A stretch of DNA of 19,815 nt from Acidobacteriota bacterium (GTDB lineage Bacteria > Acidobacteriota > Holophagae > Thermotomaculales > Thermotomaculaceae), in contig QMQE01000028.1 in NCBI GenBank assembly GCA_003650445.1, positions 1-19,815 on the forward strand. Direction: 5' to 3'. The notes beneath the pieces were generated by a model. That model ran no database searches and was not told the origin of the DNA. It worked only from the letters and a program-made list of their open reading frames with translations. The translations under genes and the position numbers were made by a program. Positions within the stretch are counted from its first letter, which is position 1; every line of letters starts with the position of its first letter. Shown in pieces: positions 1-8,316 of this stretch.

Positions 1-560
1 ACCAGCCCAATTGCAGTGAGGATAGCGATTGCCCGGCCCATCCATCCGGGCCACGAAAGTTCAGCGGATAAAGCCGACAGAATTGCAATGGACAGGATGG
101 CGCAAGCCCCGTTCAATATGAGGAAAAAGGATATTCCGGTCTGCATGAAATGGAGCTGGAGGGCAGCGGAATTGCCCAGGGCGAATTTCAAAATTCCTGA
201 GCTAAGATAAATGCCGTTGTTAATGTAAAAACACCAACTTGCAGAAATTAGCAGGAATAGGAAATAAAGATAAAGACCGGATATCACCGTCAATAACCCA
301 CGGGACAGACGGTTTTGAATGTTCTTTCGGACAGAAATTAGAAATACGGCGGGGAATTGCAGTGCCATCCAGAGGGTTGCACCAAACAGGAACAATAGTG
401 ACAATTGAACAGAATCGGCAAGAGAACCACCAAAAACAGGGCTCTGAACCCGCACAATTGTCTCCACTGACGAGAAAAGCAATGCAAGAATTGCGCTATT
501 TATCCAAGTACGGGCCAGTGGTGCAGGAGAATAGATGGCTGTGCGCGGAGACCGATTCAT
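1..560 (-). CDS. Polytopic membrane protein, N-terminal part (runs off left edge)
   Basis: Reading the minus strand gives an open frame from an ATG at 560 to the window edge, 186 codons without a stop. The start at 560 is preceded by GAGGTGA; in-frame ATGs at 593 and 587 are possible, and an in-frame TGA lies just upstream of 593. About five hydrophobic segments are visible, near residues 23-37, 49-76, 87-111, 141-165 and from about 171. The loop after the third segment reads YINNGIYLSSGILKFALGN. That arrangement recalls the N-terminal membrane part of sulfatase or alkaline-phosphatase-superfamily membrane enzymes, but the catalytic part would lie outside the window, so this is only a suggestion. 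The gene is divergent from the membrane protein starting near 719. The short plus-strand ORFs here are its shadows. Confidence 0.6.
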   Translation of the reverse strand, partial: MNRSPRTAIYSPAPLARTWINSAILALLFSSVETIVRVQSPVFGGSLADSVQLSLLFLFGATLWMALQFPAVFLISVRKNIQNRLSRGLLTVISGLYLYFLFLLISASWCFYINNGIYLSSGILKFALGNSAALQLHFMQTGISFFLILNGACAILSIAILSALSAELSWPGWMGRAIAILTAIGL

Positions 561-718
561 TCTCACCTCGTTTTCACGTAAATCCATTTCCATGGTACTT
601 CACTTCCAATGGAGAGACAATTAAATTTGAGACAAAGTGTGGGATAATGGAAAGGAAAATATAGTAACTTCCACGAAATAAGGCAAGGGATGTGGAATGC
701 GATAGTTGGAGGGGAAAA

Positions 719-2419
719 TTGAACCGATTCAAACCAGAACTGAAAATAGTCCTGCTATTCTGCGGACTGTTCCCGGTACTGTGGATGGGAGCTACGGAAT
801 TACTGGCCGCTGTGGGCTTTTTCTTCGGCATTCCTGTTTCGGGGTGGCATGTCGTACTTTCCCTGCTGATATCTGCGGTCAGTCTGGCTGTGGTGGGATG
901 GAAAACCAGGCAGTTTCTGGCAATCCTCCTTTCTTTTGCCGGAATTGCATTGATGCTGGCAATCGGCTGGGGATTGGCGGGCCATTTCCTGGATGTAACC
1001 TGGGATGGCCAGGGCTATCACCAGAGCGCGATTATCGAACTGGCCCATGGCTGGGACCCGGCAACCACCTATGCAAAGACCGGTGGGGACCGCTTGCTGA
1101 AGTACGCGAATTATTACAGCAAAGGGCCCTGGATCTGCGCCGCCTCCATGTTCAAGCTTACTGGAAATATAGAATCGGGAAAGCTGTTTAACCTTCTTTT
1201 GATGATGTCCGCGTTCTTGTTGTCATTGGCAGTACTGCTGCGCCTCAGATGGGCAACTGCCTTTGCTGTTCCACTGGCTCTTCTGGCCGCATTGAATCCG
1301 GTATCAGTCTGTCAGATGTTCAGTTTTCTTGTGGATGGCCAACTGGCTTCCCTGATTGTTATTACGCTCAGCCTTGGCTTTCTGTTTTTTATGGAAGAAG
1401 ACCGTCTCATTAACGCGGGTTTCTTTGCCGCCATTGTTCTTGGTTTCAACGTAAAGTTCAATGGGGTTGCATACATGGGGCTCATCGTCACCTTCTTCTT
1501 TGTCGGCGCAGGGCTTTTTCATCGCCATCTTCTCACGATTCAACGTGTACGTCTGGTCATTTATGCAGGGATGGTGGCTGTTTTTGTTGTTGGTTTTAAT
1601 CCCTATTTAACAAATACAGCAGCTTATCGTTCTCCCTTTCATCCCATCCTTGGCCCCCACAAAATTGACCTATTGAAATTACAGCGGCCAACAGATTTTG
1701 CGGGGAAAAACCGTTTTGAAAAATTGTACCGTTCTCTTTTCTCGAGAAGTGACAATCCCCAGTTGATGTTTCTTCAATCCAGCAAACCGAAGAATCCTTT
1801 TACCTTTTCAAAAACTGAATTCCGGTGGTTTGTCCAATCTTCACTCCGGGTCGGCGGGTTCGGCCCACTCTTTGGTGGCATATTCATCCTCTCCGTACTG
1901 TCTTTTCTGGGAATGATATTATTGTATCATCAAGATAGGCCGGAGCTGATGCTGTTTCTTGTCGGACTACTCTTATCCGTCATTATCAACCCGGATAGCT
2001 GGTGGGCCCGTCTGGCGCCGCAACTCTGGCTGTTTCCGCTGGCCCTGGCAGGTTATCTTTTTTCTCTGAAAAAGGCCATCGCAAGGGGGTTTGGGATAGT
2101 CATTCTCCTGACGCTTTTTATAAACATTTTCGGAATCACCTGGTCCTACACAACCCAGTACGCAGATGTAAATCGCCAGCTGAAAAAGCAGCTGATCTCG
2201 CTGAAACATGTCCCAGTTATCTTGTACCCCGGTCTATTCAAATCGGTCAGGAACCGGCTGAAATACTTTCATGTCCCGTTCCGGGAGGTGGACAACTTGG
2301 CTAAGCTGCCCTGCAGGCACCCGGAAAGGCTAACCTGGTCCACGGCCCGGTTCTGCCGGAAGGAAGGTCGGGAGGGACCGGAGGGAACGAAAACGTTCAA
2401 ATACTCAGTGGCCAATTGA
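719..2419 (+). CDS. Polytopic membrane protein, possible GT-C-type glycosyltransferase
   Basis: The frame is open from a GTG at 692, but a TTG at 719 has GGAGGGG four bases upstream (708-714) and gives 566 residues; I prefer the TTG. The protein has roughly ten or more hydrophobic segments spread over its length. A polar loop after the third segment contains TWDGQGYHQSAIIEL (near residues 95-110), followed by HGWDP. An acidic residue near an early extracytoplasmic loop, with an aromatic and a His nearby, is the pattern of GT-C lipid-linked sugar transferases (PMT/ArnT-like). I infer that class from architecture alone. A long hydrophilic region of about 90 residues (around 320-390) precedes the later membrane segments, and the last 60 or so residues are soluble and basic. 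No sugar-pathway genes are adjacent, so the substrate cannot be guessed. Confidence 0.7.
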   Translation: MNRFKPELKIVLLFCGLFPVLWMGATELLAAVGFFFGIPVSGWHVVLSLLISAVSLAVVGWKTRQFLAILLSFAGIALMLAIGWGLAGHFLDVTWDGQGYHQSAIIELAHGWDPATTYAKTGGDRLLKYANYYSKGPWICAASMFKLTGNIESGKLFNLLLMMSAFLLSLAVLLRLRWATAFAVPLALLAALNPVSVCQMFSFLVDGQLASLIVITLSLGFLFFMEEDRLINAGFFAAIVLGFNVKFNGVAYMGLIVTFFFVGAGLFHRHLLTIQRVRLVIYAGMVAVFVVGFNPYLTNTAAYRSPFHPILGPHKIDLLKLQRPTDFAGKNRFEKLYRSLFSRSDNPQLMFLQSSKPKNPFTFSKTEFRWFVQSSLRVGGFGPLFGGIFILSVLSFLGMILLYHQDRPELMLFLVGLLLSVIINPDSWWARLAPQLWLFPLALAGYLFSLKKAIARGFGIVILLTLFINIFGITWSYTTQYADVNRQLKKQLISLKHVPVILYPGLFKSVRNRLKYFHVPFREVDNLAKLPCRHPERLTWSTARFCRKEGREGPEGTKTFKYSVAN

Positions 2420-2447
2420 ATCACCCAGTTAGCAAATCATTTCCGCT

Positions 2448-2476
2448 TTGCAAAAAAAGTAAATGTGGTTTATACT
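2448..2476 (+). promoter_or_regulatory. Sigma70-type promoter TTGCAA-N17-TATACT
   Basis: TTGCAA at 2448-2453 and TATACT at 2471-2476 are separated by 17 nt. The predicted transcription start is near 2483-2485, which is at or just before the ATG at 2486. This rules out the GTG start at 2465 and suggests a leaderless or almost leaderless message for the small membrane protein. Confidence 0.55.
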
Positions 2477-2485
2477 GTTTTTATC

Positions 2486-2851
2486 ATGTCAAATGAGATG
2501 GATATGAACCGGACAAACAACTGGCAGATACAGTTCCTGATTCTTTGTTTTTCGGGTCCGATGGTGTTGCTTTTCTGGCCGGCTTACACAGGCCTTTCGG
2601 CAACACGGCAGGCCCTGGTGAGGGAAGGGACCATTTACCTTGCTGCAACTGCCGCTCTCTTCTTCCTTTTCAGGATTTTCAGTGAATTGCCGCTCATCGG
2701 GGGACTGGTCCAATTTGTGTCTGTATTTTACTGGATGGCCTATCTTGCCTGCTGTGTGTGGATTATTGTAAAGAAACAGGAGGATATCAACTTTCTTTTA
2801 CCTTTCATTTCCACCCATGCGGAGAGATTGGAGAAAAAAGATGTTCTGTAA
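2486..2851 (+). CDS. Small membrane protein, unknown function
   Basis: This codes for 121 residues from the ATG at 2486. The frame opens at a GTG at 2465 that lies inside the predicted promoter, and further in-frame ATGs at 2498 and 2504 have no clear Shine-Dalgarno sequence. Three hydrophobic segments are visible: residues about 14-33, 48-65 and 71-95, the last containing ACCVWIIV. The tail is short and charged. It shares its end with the next gene: the zinc-ribbon protein's ATG at 2841 lies 11 nt inside this gene, and the GGAG for that start sits in this gene's last codons, so the two are almost certainly translated from one message. I do not recognise the family; it is similar in size and layout to small DUF-type three- or four-helix membrane proteins. 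Confidence 0.6.
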   Translation: MSNEMDMNRTNNWQIQFLILCFSGPMVLLFWPAYTGLSATRQALVREGTIYLAATAALFFLFRIFSELPLIGGLVQFVSVFYWMAYLACCVWIIVKKQEDINFLLPFISTHAERLEKKDVL

Positions 2852-3578
2852 AAAGTGCGGCGCCCGTATTCCTGATGATCACACCCGTTTCTGCCAAAGT
2901 TGTGGCGAACCGGTAGTCCATGAAAAACCGGGCCCTTCAAAGACTGAAAAAATACTCTGGATTGTAATTGGCGTGATGATCCTTGTGGCGGCCTTTGCCC
3001 TGCTGAGAAACCAGCCCAATTCAAGTTCCGTTAAATCCCTCTCCTCACCCCGACTCAATCTGAACCCCGGCACTGCAACGAATACCCAAAAGACTCATCC
3101 CGTCTTTCATCGGGAAGTTTCTGCTCCGCCACCTCCGCCGGCATCTTCTACCACACCGGTCCAGACCCCGTCAAGCATCCTCTACAAGGCCCTTGTGAAA
3201 GGATTGGCAGGAAGCCGGTATTCTATAGAAGTTAAGTACCTGCAACAAAAAAAATCCTTTCGGGTTAAGGCCACGATCCTCTATGACAATCAGCCCCGGG
3301 AGGTTTACCTGAATGCTTTTTCCCGTTTTTTTGCCATTTGTTACGGCGACCGGACTCAGAGCTTGATTGTGGCGGCGATTTCGCTGAAACAGGAGAATGG
3401 AACCCCTCTCATGACCATGGGGATCGGCCAGAAAGTTGCTGCCATTATGCCGGCTTCAACATGGAGGCAGTTTTCAAACATGGGTCCCAGTCTTCTGAAC
3501 TGGGTTAGAAATCATGAGGTTAAGAACCCTTCATCTCCCGAAATGGCCTGTTATTTCAAGCAGAATGCAGAATTCTGA
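2841..3578 (+). CDS. Zinc-ribbon membrane protein with extracytoplasmic domain
   Basis: This codes for 245 residues. I chose the ATG at 2841 rather than the frame's first ATG at 2817, because GGAG (2830-2833) lies seven bases upstream of it and the zinc ribbon then starts at residue 2. The N-terminus has two CxxC pairs, FCKKCG and FCQSCG (Cys 3, 6, 18, 21), the usual bacterial zinc-ribbon cap. A single membrane helix follows at about 38-55 (ILWIVIGVMILVAAF). Next comes a Ser/Pro/Thr-rich linker with PPPPP, and then a domain of about 140 residues that I do not recognise. The layout (cytoplasmic ribbon, one helix, linker, outer domain) is common in uncharacterised envelope proteins. It overlaps the preceding small membrane protein by 11 nt. 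Confidence 0.8.
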   Translation: MFCKKCGARIPDDHTRFCQSCGEPVVHEKPGPSKTEKILWIVIGVMILVAAFALLRNQPNSSSVKSLSSPRLNLNPGTATNTQKTHPVFHREVSAPPPPPASSTTPVQTPSSILYKALVKGLAGSRYSIEVKYLQQKKSFRVKATILYDNQPREVYLNAFSRFFAICYGDRTQSLIVAAISLKQENGTPLMTMGIGQKVAAIMPASTWRQFSNMGPSLLNWVRNHEVKNPSSPEMACYFKQNAEF

Positions 3579-3597
3579 GCCAAATTTACCACTTTTC

Positions 3598-3626
3598 TTT
3601 ACCCTTCAACGTCTATGCTTTATAAT
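3598..3626 (+). promoter_or_regulatory. Sigma70-type promoter TTTACC-N17-TATAAT
   Basis: A perfect TATAAT at 3621-3626 lies 17 nt after TTTACC (3598-3603, four of six consensus bases). The start would be near 3633, giving a leader of about 75 nt before the receptor gene at 3708. That leader is too short for a cobalamin riboswitch and shows no B12-box. Confidence 0.5.
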
Positions 3627-3707
3627 CGCGTCTGTTGTGTGGAAGCTGAATGCGGTTTATTCGGAATCCCGGATTTCATACCGATTCTTACAGGGGAGAG
3701 AGGTTAA

Positions 3708-5321
3708 ATGGGCCATGGTGTAATACTCGCCCTGCTCTTGCTCACTGCAAACCCGAAAGTAAATGAACAGGTTGTGGTAACGGCAAAAACAGGAAGTACT
3801 GAAAAAACAGAAACGATCGACCAGGCGGTTATGGATAAATTTACCATTCTCAGCGTTGCCGACCTGTTTGAGTTTTTCTCGTCACTGTCCCTGTCCACCC
3901 GGGGCCCGGGGGGGGTTCAGGCAGATGTCTCATTCAGAGGAGCACGGGGAAACCAGGTGGGTATCCTCCTGAACGGAATCCCTCTGAACAACGCCCAATC
4001 CTATCATCATAATTTCGATCTCCCTGTTGCCCCGGAAGACCTGGAATCTTTTTCCGTTCAGCCGGCAGCTTCGGGTGGAGAGTCCCCCTACAGCTTCAGC
4101 GGGCAGGTAAATCTCTCCACCGGAAATAATCAGAAAGAACGGTATAATTTCGCTTACGGAAGCGACCGATATTATCACGTCTATGCAGCGCAGTATGGCC
4201 TTTCCTATTTGCTGGAAGGAAGCGACGGGTATAAGGACAATACGGATTTTCACACAACAAACGTCACCTGGCAGGGAGAACGAAATGGTGTTCGGGTTTT
4301 TACGGCATTCAACCGCAAAGACTTCGGAGCCCAGGACTTCTATGCCCCCTACGCTTCCCATGAAAAAACTGAGACCTATCTCGTGTCCTCAACCTGGAAG
4401 AACCTGACGGTATACGGTATCCGCCATGACGACACCTTCCTGCTGGACCGGGAGAATCCGGATTTTTACCGAAATGAAACCCGGACGGTTCGAAGCGGTT
4501 TTCGCCAGGAATTTGAATTGCCTCACAATTTTTTCATTTCCTATGATTTTGCCGCCAACAGTGTTTCCAGCCTGGTTTTGGGCCAGCATAACGACCATCA
4601 GCTGACTTTGAAAGGCGCCACGCTGCTACAAATGGGCGGATGGACCCTTCGCCCCGGTATTGCTCTCGTGAATTCCTCAAGGGAGAGTGGAGAATGGATG
4701 CCTTTTGCCGGCATGTACAGGTGGATTCATAACTACCGGGTGTCGCTGGAGGCATCCCGCACCGTTCGTCTGCCGGACTATACGGAACTCTACTACACGT
4801 CCCCGGTAAACCAGGGAAACGCTACACTTCAATCGGAATCCGCGTGGAACGTGGATCTGTCGGTGGGCAGAGCCTGGTGGAAAGGTACTCTGTTCTACCG
4901 GAACGAGTCCCGCCTGATTGACTGGGTGCGCCGGGGAAATCTCTGGCATGCGGAAAATATCGGCCATTCCAGGGTCTGGGGCATTGAAGCCACTGCAGTA
5001 ATCGGAAACTGGTCTGCGGGGTACCAGTTGGTAAGCCGGGATTCTTCAACAGACCTGGAAACCAAGTACAGTTGGCATATCCCCAAGAACCGCTGGGTAC
5101 TCCGCTACCACGGGAAGGACCTGTCTGTTCTGTATCAGTTCATAGATACACCGGGGCTGTCAAACGCTTCTGTGCTGGATATGACTTTTTTTGGAACAGG
5201 CTTTTACCTCAAGGTAAAAAACGCGATGGATGACAGGTATGAAACCATCCCCGGAATTCCAATGCCGGGGCGAACCTACCTGTTCGGATACCGGGTAAAT
5301 GGCCCGTTAATAAGTTATTGA
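3708..5321 (+). CDS. TonB-dependent outer-membrane receptor (BtuB/CirA-like size)
   Basis: This codes for 537 residues, a little shorter than BtuB or CirA. The ATG has AGGGGAGAGAGG just upstream. A short hydrophobic signal (ILALLLLTA) is followed by a TonB-box-like EQVVVTA at residues 20-26. Then comes a plug domain with ADVSFRGARGNQVGILLNG and IPLNNAQ, followed by a beta-barrel rich in alternating aromatic residues. Near the C-terminus VKNAMDDRYETIPGIPMPGR matches the last-strand region of the CirA/BtuB group. The protein would import a scarce ligand such as a siderophore, cobalamin or sugar using TonB energy; nothing here names the ligand, and no TonB, ExbBD or ABC transporter genes are beside it. 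Oddities: the signal peptide has no Lys or Arg, and the chain ends ISY after seven residues beyond the usual final strand. mazG follows after 33 nt. Confidence 0.87.
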   Translation: MGHGVILALLLLTANPKVNEQVVVTAKTGSTEKTETIDQAVMDKFTILSVADLFEFFSSLSLSTRGPGGVQADVSFRGARGNQVGILLNGIPLNNAQSYHHNFDLPVAPEDLESFSVQPAASGGESPYSFSGQVNLSTGNNQKERYNFAYGSDRYYHVYAAQYGLSYLLEGSDGYKDNTDFHTTNVTWQGERNGVRVFTAFNRKDFGAQDFYAPYASHEKTETYLVSSTWKNLTVYGIRHDDTFLLDRENPDFYRNETRTVRSGFRQEFELPHNFFISYDFAANSVSSLVLGQHNDHQLTLKGATLLQMGGWTLRPGIALVNSSRESGEWMPFAGMYRWIHNYRVSLEASRTVRLPDYTELYYTSPVNQGNATLQSESAWNVDLSVGRAWWKGTLFYRNESRLIDWVRRGNLWHAENIGHSRVWGIEATAVIGNWSAGYQLVSRDSSTDLETKYSWHIPKNRWVLRYHGKDLSVLYQFIDTPGLSNASVLDMTFFGTGFYLKVKNAMDDRYETIPGIPMPGRTYLFGYRVNGPLISY

Positions 5322-5354
5322 ACCCTGACAGATAGAGTTCGAAAGGGAGGACAT

Positions 5355-6146
5355 GTGAACGAAATTAAGGGCGAATGCCAGCGCTTGATTGAAATCCTGG
5401 GCCACCTCCGGGGAAAAGGGGGATGTCCCTGGGACCGGGAACAGACTTTTGAGACGCTGAAAACCTTTTTGATAGAAGAAAGCTATGAAGTAATAGAAGC
5501 CATTGATGATGGAAATTTTGATTCCCTGTGCAAAGAACTGGGAGACGTGCAGCTTCAGATTGTATTCATGGCTCAGATCGCAACGGAAAAAGGCTTGTTT
5601 ACGATGGCTGATGTTCTTCGAGGTATCAATGAAAAGATGATTCGCCGCCACCCACATGTGTTCGGGGATGAAACAGTCCATTCCACCGAGGAAGTACTGG
5701 AAAACTGGGAAAAAATCAAAGCAAAAGAACGGGAAGAGGAGACAGGCGATCGCACGAAAGCAAACGGATTTCTTTCCGGAATTCCCAAAAAACTGCCAGC
5801 ACTTCAGGTCGCGTACCAGATCGGAGTAAAGACTTCCCGGATCGGCTTTGACTGGGATACCCCGGCTCAGGTAGAAGAGAAAATCCATGAGGAATGGGCA
5901 GAAATGAAAGAAGCTGAAATGGCAAATGACAGGGAAGGCCTCCGGGAAGAGTTGGGAGACCTATTGTTTACCATTGCGAATTTTGCCAGAAAACATGGAA
6001 TTGACCCTGAAGATGCCCTCCGGTTAAGTAACCGCAAGTTCATGAAACGATTTGATAATATGGAAAAAGCTGCTGATGTGACCGCATCCACCCCGGAAAA
6101 ACTGGAAGAGCTCTGGCAGGCGGCAAAAATAGAGGAAAGGTCATAG
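5355..6146 (+). CDS. mazG: Nucleoside triphosphate pyrophosphohydrolase MazG
   Basis: This codes for 263 residues, matching the usual length of two-domain MazG. The start is GTG at 5355 with AGGGAGG four bases upstream; the overlapping ATG at 5353 runs straight into TGA. The N-terminal signature GGCPWDREQTFETLK precedes the first all-alpha MazG domain with EESYEV and KELGDVQLQ, the EExxE...ExxD metal-binding set. The second domain repeats it with HEEWAEMKEAE and REELGDLLF. MazG hydrolyses NTPs and dNTPs to monophosphate and pyrophosphate in the cytoplasm, for nucleotide-pool cleaning and, in E. coli, ppGpp control. No mazEF is present. The gene lies 33 nt after the receptor and 2 nt before mnmA, so the run is probably one transcript. 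Confidence 0.95.
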   Translation: MNEIKGECQRLIEILGHLRGKGGCPWDREQTFETLKTFLIEESYEVIEAIDDGNFDSLCKELGDVQLQIVFMAQIATEKGLFTMADVLRGINEKMIRRHPHVFGDETVHSTEEVLENWEKIKAKEREEETGDRTKANGFLSGIPKKLPALQVAYQIGVKTSRIGFDWDTPAQVEEKIHEEWAEMKEAEMANDREGLREELGDLLFTIANFARKHGIDPEDALRLSNRKFMKRFDNMEKAADVTASTPEKLEELWQAAKIEERS

Positions 6147-6148
6147 AC

Positions 6149-7192
6149 ATGCGCGTATTGCTTGCCATGAGCGGCGGTGTGGATTCCTGCGTTTCAGCTC
6201 ATCTACTGAAAGAAGCGGGCCATGAAGTTGTCGGTATTACGCTGGTGTTTCACCCCGACGTGGAAACAGCTCGATGCAACCTGAAAATCTGTTGCTCCAG
6301 GCAGGACACAAGAGACGCAGAAGAAGTCTGCGGGAAACTCGGCATCCCTCACCACACGTTGGACCTTTCGAAAGAGTTTGACCGCACGATTGTACAGCCG
6401 TTCATTGACTCGTACCGTCTTGGGAAAACCCCAAACCCATGTGGCCGATGCAACCGCTTCCTGAAAATCGGACGCCTGGCGGAACTGCTTAAAGAATATG
6501 GCTGTGAAAAACTGGCGACCGGCCATTATTGCCGGGTAGTAGAGGGTGAACTTTACAGAGGGAAAGATGCGGCCAAAGATCAGTCTTACTTTCTCTCCAT
6601 GGTTCGGAGCGAACACATTCAGCGCATGCTGTTTCCCCTTGGCGAAATGGCCAAACCGGAGGTCAGGAATATTGCAAACCGGTTGAATCTTGTTGTCGCG
6701 GACAAAAGGGAAAGCCAGGAACTTTGTTTTACCGGGGGAAAGTCCCCCAACGCTTTTGTTTCAGGAAAAATCTCAGAAAAACCCGGATTCATTAAACATG
6801 TGTCCGGCCACATCTTCAAGCTCCATCACGGAATGTCAGCATTCACCATTGGCCAGCGGAAGGGGTTGGGTATTGCCTGGCATGAACCTCTGTACGTACT
6901 GGAATTGGATGCCCGGAGCCGAACCGTTATTGTAGGAGAGCGGCATTTTCTTGAAAAACGTACCGTTCTCGTCCGAAATTTCAACAGGCTTTCTAAACTT
7001 TCCGGGGAAATCTCCGCCTGTATCCGTTACAATCAGGAACCGAAACCTGTTGAAACCGTTTCCACGGTTAATGACACCACTTTACTTGTCCGGTTTCGTA
7101 ACCCGGTTGCCGCGGTGGCACCGGGACAGATTCTCGCCGCCTACGCTGAAGACCGTGTCATTGGCGGCGGCATCATAGCGGAGGCCATGTGA
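6149..7192 (+). CDS. mnmA: tRNA-specific 2-thiouridylase MnmA
   Basis: This codes for 347 residues, a normal MnmA length. It adds sulfur to uridine 34 of the Lys, Glu and Gln tRNAs using ATP. The PP-loop SGGVDS is at residues 8-13. The motif CCSRQDTRDAEEV follows at about 48-60. The catalytic cysteine lies in NPCGRCNR (Cys 98) and the second cysteine in SQELCF (Cys 193). The C-terminal part (IGQRKGLGI and a beta-barrel) is also typical. The gene starts 2 nt after mazG, and its ATGTGA end overlaps the GTG start of the next gene by 4 nt, so translation is probably coupled. Its TTG/ATG context is not unusual and no extra regulatory site is visible. Confidence 0.95.
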   Translation: MRVLLAMSGGVDSCVSAHLLKEAGHEVVGITLVFHPDVETARCNLKICCSRQDTRDAEEVCGKLGIPHHTLDLSKEFDRTIVQPFIDSYRLGKTPNPCGRCNRFLKIGRLAELLKEYGCEKLATGHYCRVVEGELYRGKDAAKDQSYFLSMVRSEHIQRMLFPLGEMAKPEVRNIANRLNLVVADKRESQELCFTGGKSPNAFVSGKISEKPGFIKHVSGHIFKLHHGMSAFTIGQRKGLGIAWHEPLYVLELDARSRTVIVGERHFLEKRTVLVRNFNRLSKLSGEISACIRYNQEPKPVETVSTVNDTTLLVRFRNPVAAVAPGQILAAYAEDRVIGGGIIAEAM

Positions 7193-8172
7193 GAGATTTT
7201 CTGGCTGTCGAGTCTTTTGAAGCAAACAGGAAAACATTGACCATCATGCTTTTTATGCGGATGGAACTTCCGGTCACTTCCTTTACCCTGCCGGTTTCCG
7301 GCCCTGAAAACATGCTGAAAAATCTGGTCAATCGCCTTCCTGAGGAATGCGAATTATCTCAGCGAATGCAGGCCAACCTCATTTCCATTTTCCATGAAGC
7401 CCAGAACAGTGTGGCAACTGGCAATCCCCCTGAAGAAGAGGTTCAACTGCTTCTGACCGTCCGCTTTGAAGATGGGGAAACCAGTACGCTGTTCCAGAAA
7501 ACCGACCGAAAGATCGCACGATTGAAACAACTGCTGAACCGTCTTCTCGGGGACGGGAATCCACGTTTTGTTTATCGGGTATTTGACATGCTCCTCTCTG
7601 CTTCTCCCGACCCGGAAACCCTGGAATATTACGTGGGCTTTTGCGTCAAGCGAAAGGAAACAGACCGGCTGTTAAAATGGCTGGATTTCCCATCGACTCA
7701 TAACGGGTGTAGTATGGAAACCATTACAAACCTTGCGGATATTGCTATTTACCACAAGCAATATACAGAAGGGGAAAATCTCTGTAACCTGGCTTTAGAA
7801 CAGAACTATGGAAATGTGGCTGCCCTGATTGGAAAAGCCCAATGCCGGTACCAGGCCGGAAAAGACGATTATCTGGTTTTTCTTCAAAAAGCCTTTCATT
7901 TCAACAAACGGATTACAGTGGAGACTGTTACCCGGCGTTTTCAATTTCGGAAAGACATCCGGGTGGATGTCTTTGATGTCCTCAGCCTGAAAGACGCAAT
8001 GGAAGAAGTAAAAATCCCCCCTGAAGCGTTAAAACGCAGAGAACTCCTGTCCCTCCCTTATCGCACCGAAAGCAGCCAGGGCAGCATCTACTTTGTCCGG
8101 GAAGAGCTCATCGCCTGGAAAAAAGCCATGGATACTCTCAGTATTGTTTCCGGCCGCTTTGGCCGAGGGTGA
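7189..8172 (+). CDS. Repeat-type protein with probable C-terminal HTH domain
   Basis: This codes for 327 residues. The start is GTG at 7189, overlapping the mnmA stop by 4 nt, with GGAGG (7180-7184) four bases upstream. Residues 1-130 are not recognised. Residues about 130-245 are helical and TPR-like (ADIAIYHKQYTEGENLCNLA, VAALIGKAQCRYQAG). The last 60 residues look like an excisionase/MerR-type winged helix: LSLKDAMEEVKIPPEALKRR is a helix-turn-helix, followed by the wing and SIYFVREELIAWKK, which parallels the YxxxREDLxxW ending of that fold. I read this as a possible DNA- or RNA-binding or regulatory protein; the repeats may bind a partner. There is no signal peptide or membrane segment, so it should be cytoplasmic. 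Coupling to mnmA hints at a role with tRNA modification, but this is inference only. Confidence 0.7.
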   Translation: MRDFLAVESFEANRKTLTIMLFMRMELPVTSFTLPVSGPENMLKNLVNRLPEECELSQRMQANLISIFHEAQNSVATGNPPEEEVQLLLTVRFEDGETSTLFQKTDRKIARLKQLLNRLLGDGNPRFVYRVFDMLLSASPDPETLEYYVGFCVKRKETDRLLKWLDFPSTHNGCSMETITNLADIAIYHKQYTEGENLCNLALEQNYGNVAALIGKAQCRYQAGKDDYLVFLQKAFHFNKRITVETVTRRFQFRKDIRVDVFDVLSLKDAMEEVKIPPEALKRRELLSLPYRTESSQGSIYFVREELIAWKKAMDTLSIVSGRFGRG

Positions 8173-8194
8173 AGATAAGGAAAGATAAGCAGAA

Positions 8195-8294
8195 ACAAGG
8201 TTGAGGTTGAGCCCGGATAAGATGGAGAAGGAGCGGGAATTGACCAATTTCTGTTCATTGCTCATTCTTTTTCTTCACTCAACCTCAACCTTGT
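8195..8294. repeat. 17-bp perfect inverted repeat between convergent genes
   Basis: ACAAGGTTGAGGTTGAG at 8195-8211 is the exact reverse complement of 8278-8294. The arms are separated by 66 nt and each contains GGTTGA twice in tandem. The left side is purine-rich and the right side pyrimidine-rich, with weaker complementarity inside the loop. The element fills the gap between the convergent ends at 8172 and 8317. It could act as a bidirectional transcription end, but there is no clean T tract and the loop is long for an intrinsic terminator. It resembles the other intergenic inverted repeats at 9.4 and 14.4 kb in layout. Confidence 0.75.
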
Positions 8295-8316
8295 CTTTTA
8301 CTTAAACTTGGCCCCA

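Noticed and set aside
16..664. Two plus-strand ORFs of 64 and 141 codons
   Set aside because: No ribosome site and no recognisable product; the minus strand carries a well-formed polytopic membrane protein across the same bases.
3627..3707. Cobalamin riboswitch before the TonB-dependent receptor
   Set aside because: The leader is only about 75 nt and no B12-box-like string is visible.
5307..5888. 193-codon minus-strand ORF
   Set aside because: It is antisense to mazG, whose catalytic motifs are intact; no ribosome site or family features.
5355..6146. MazEF-type toxin-antitoxin link for mazG
   Set aside because: No mazE or mazF-like ORF is present next to mazG; its neighbours are a receptor and mnmA.
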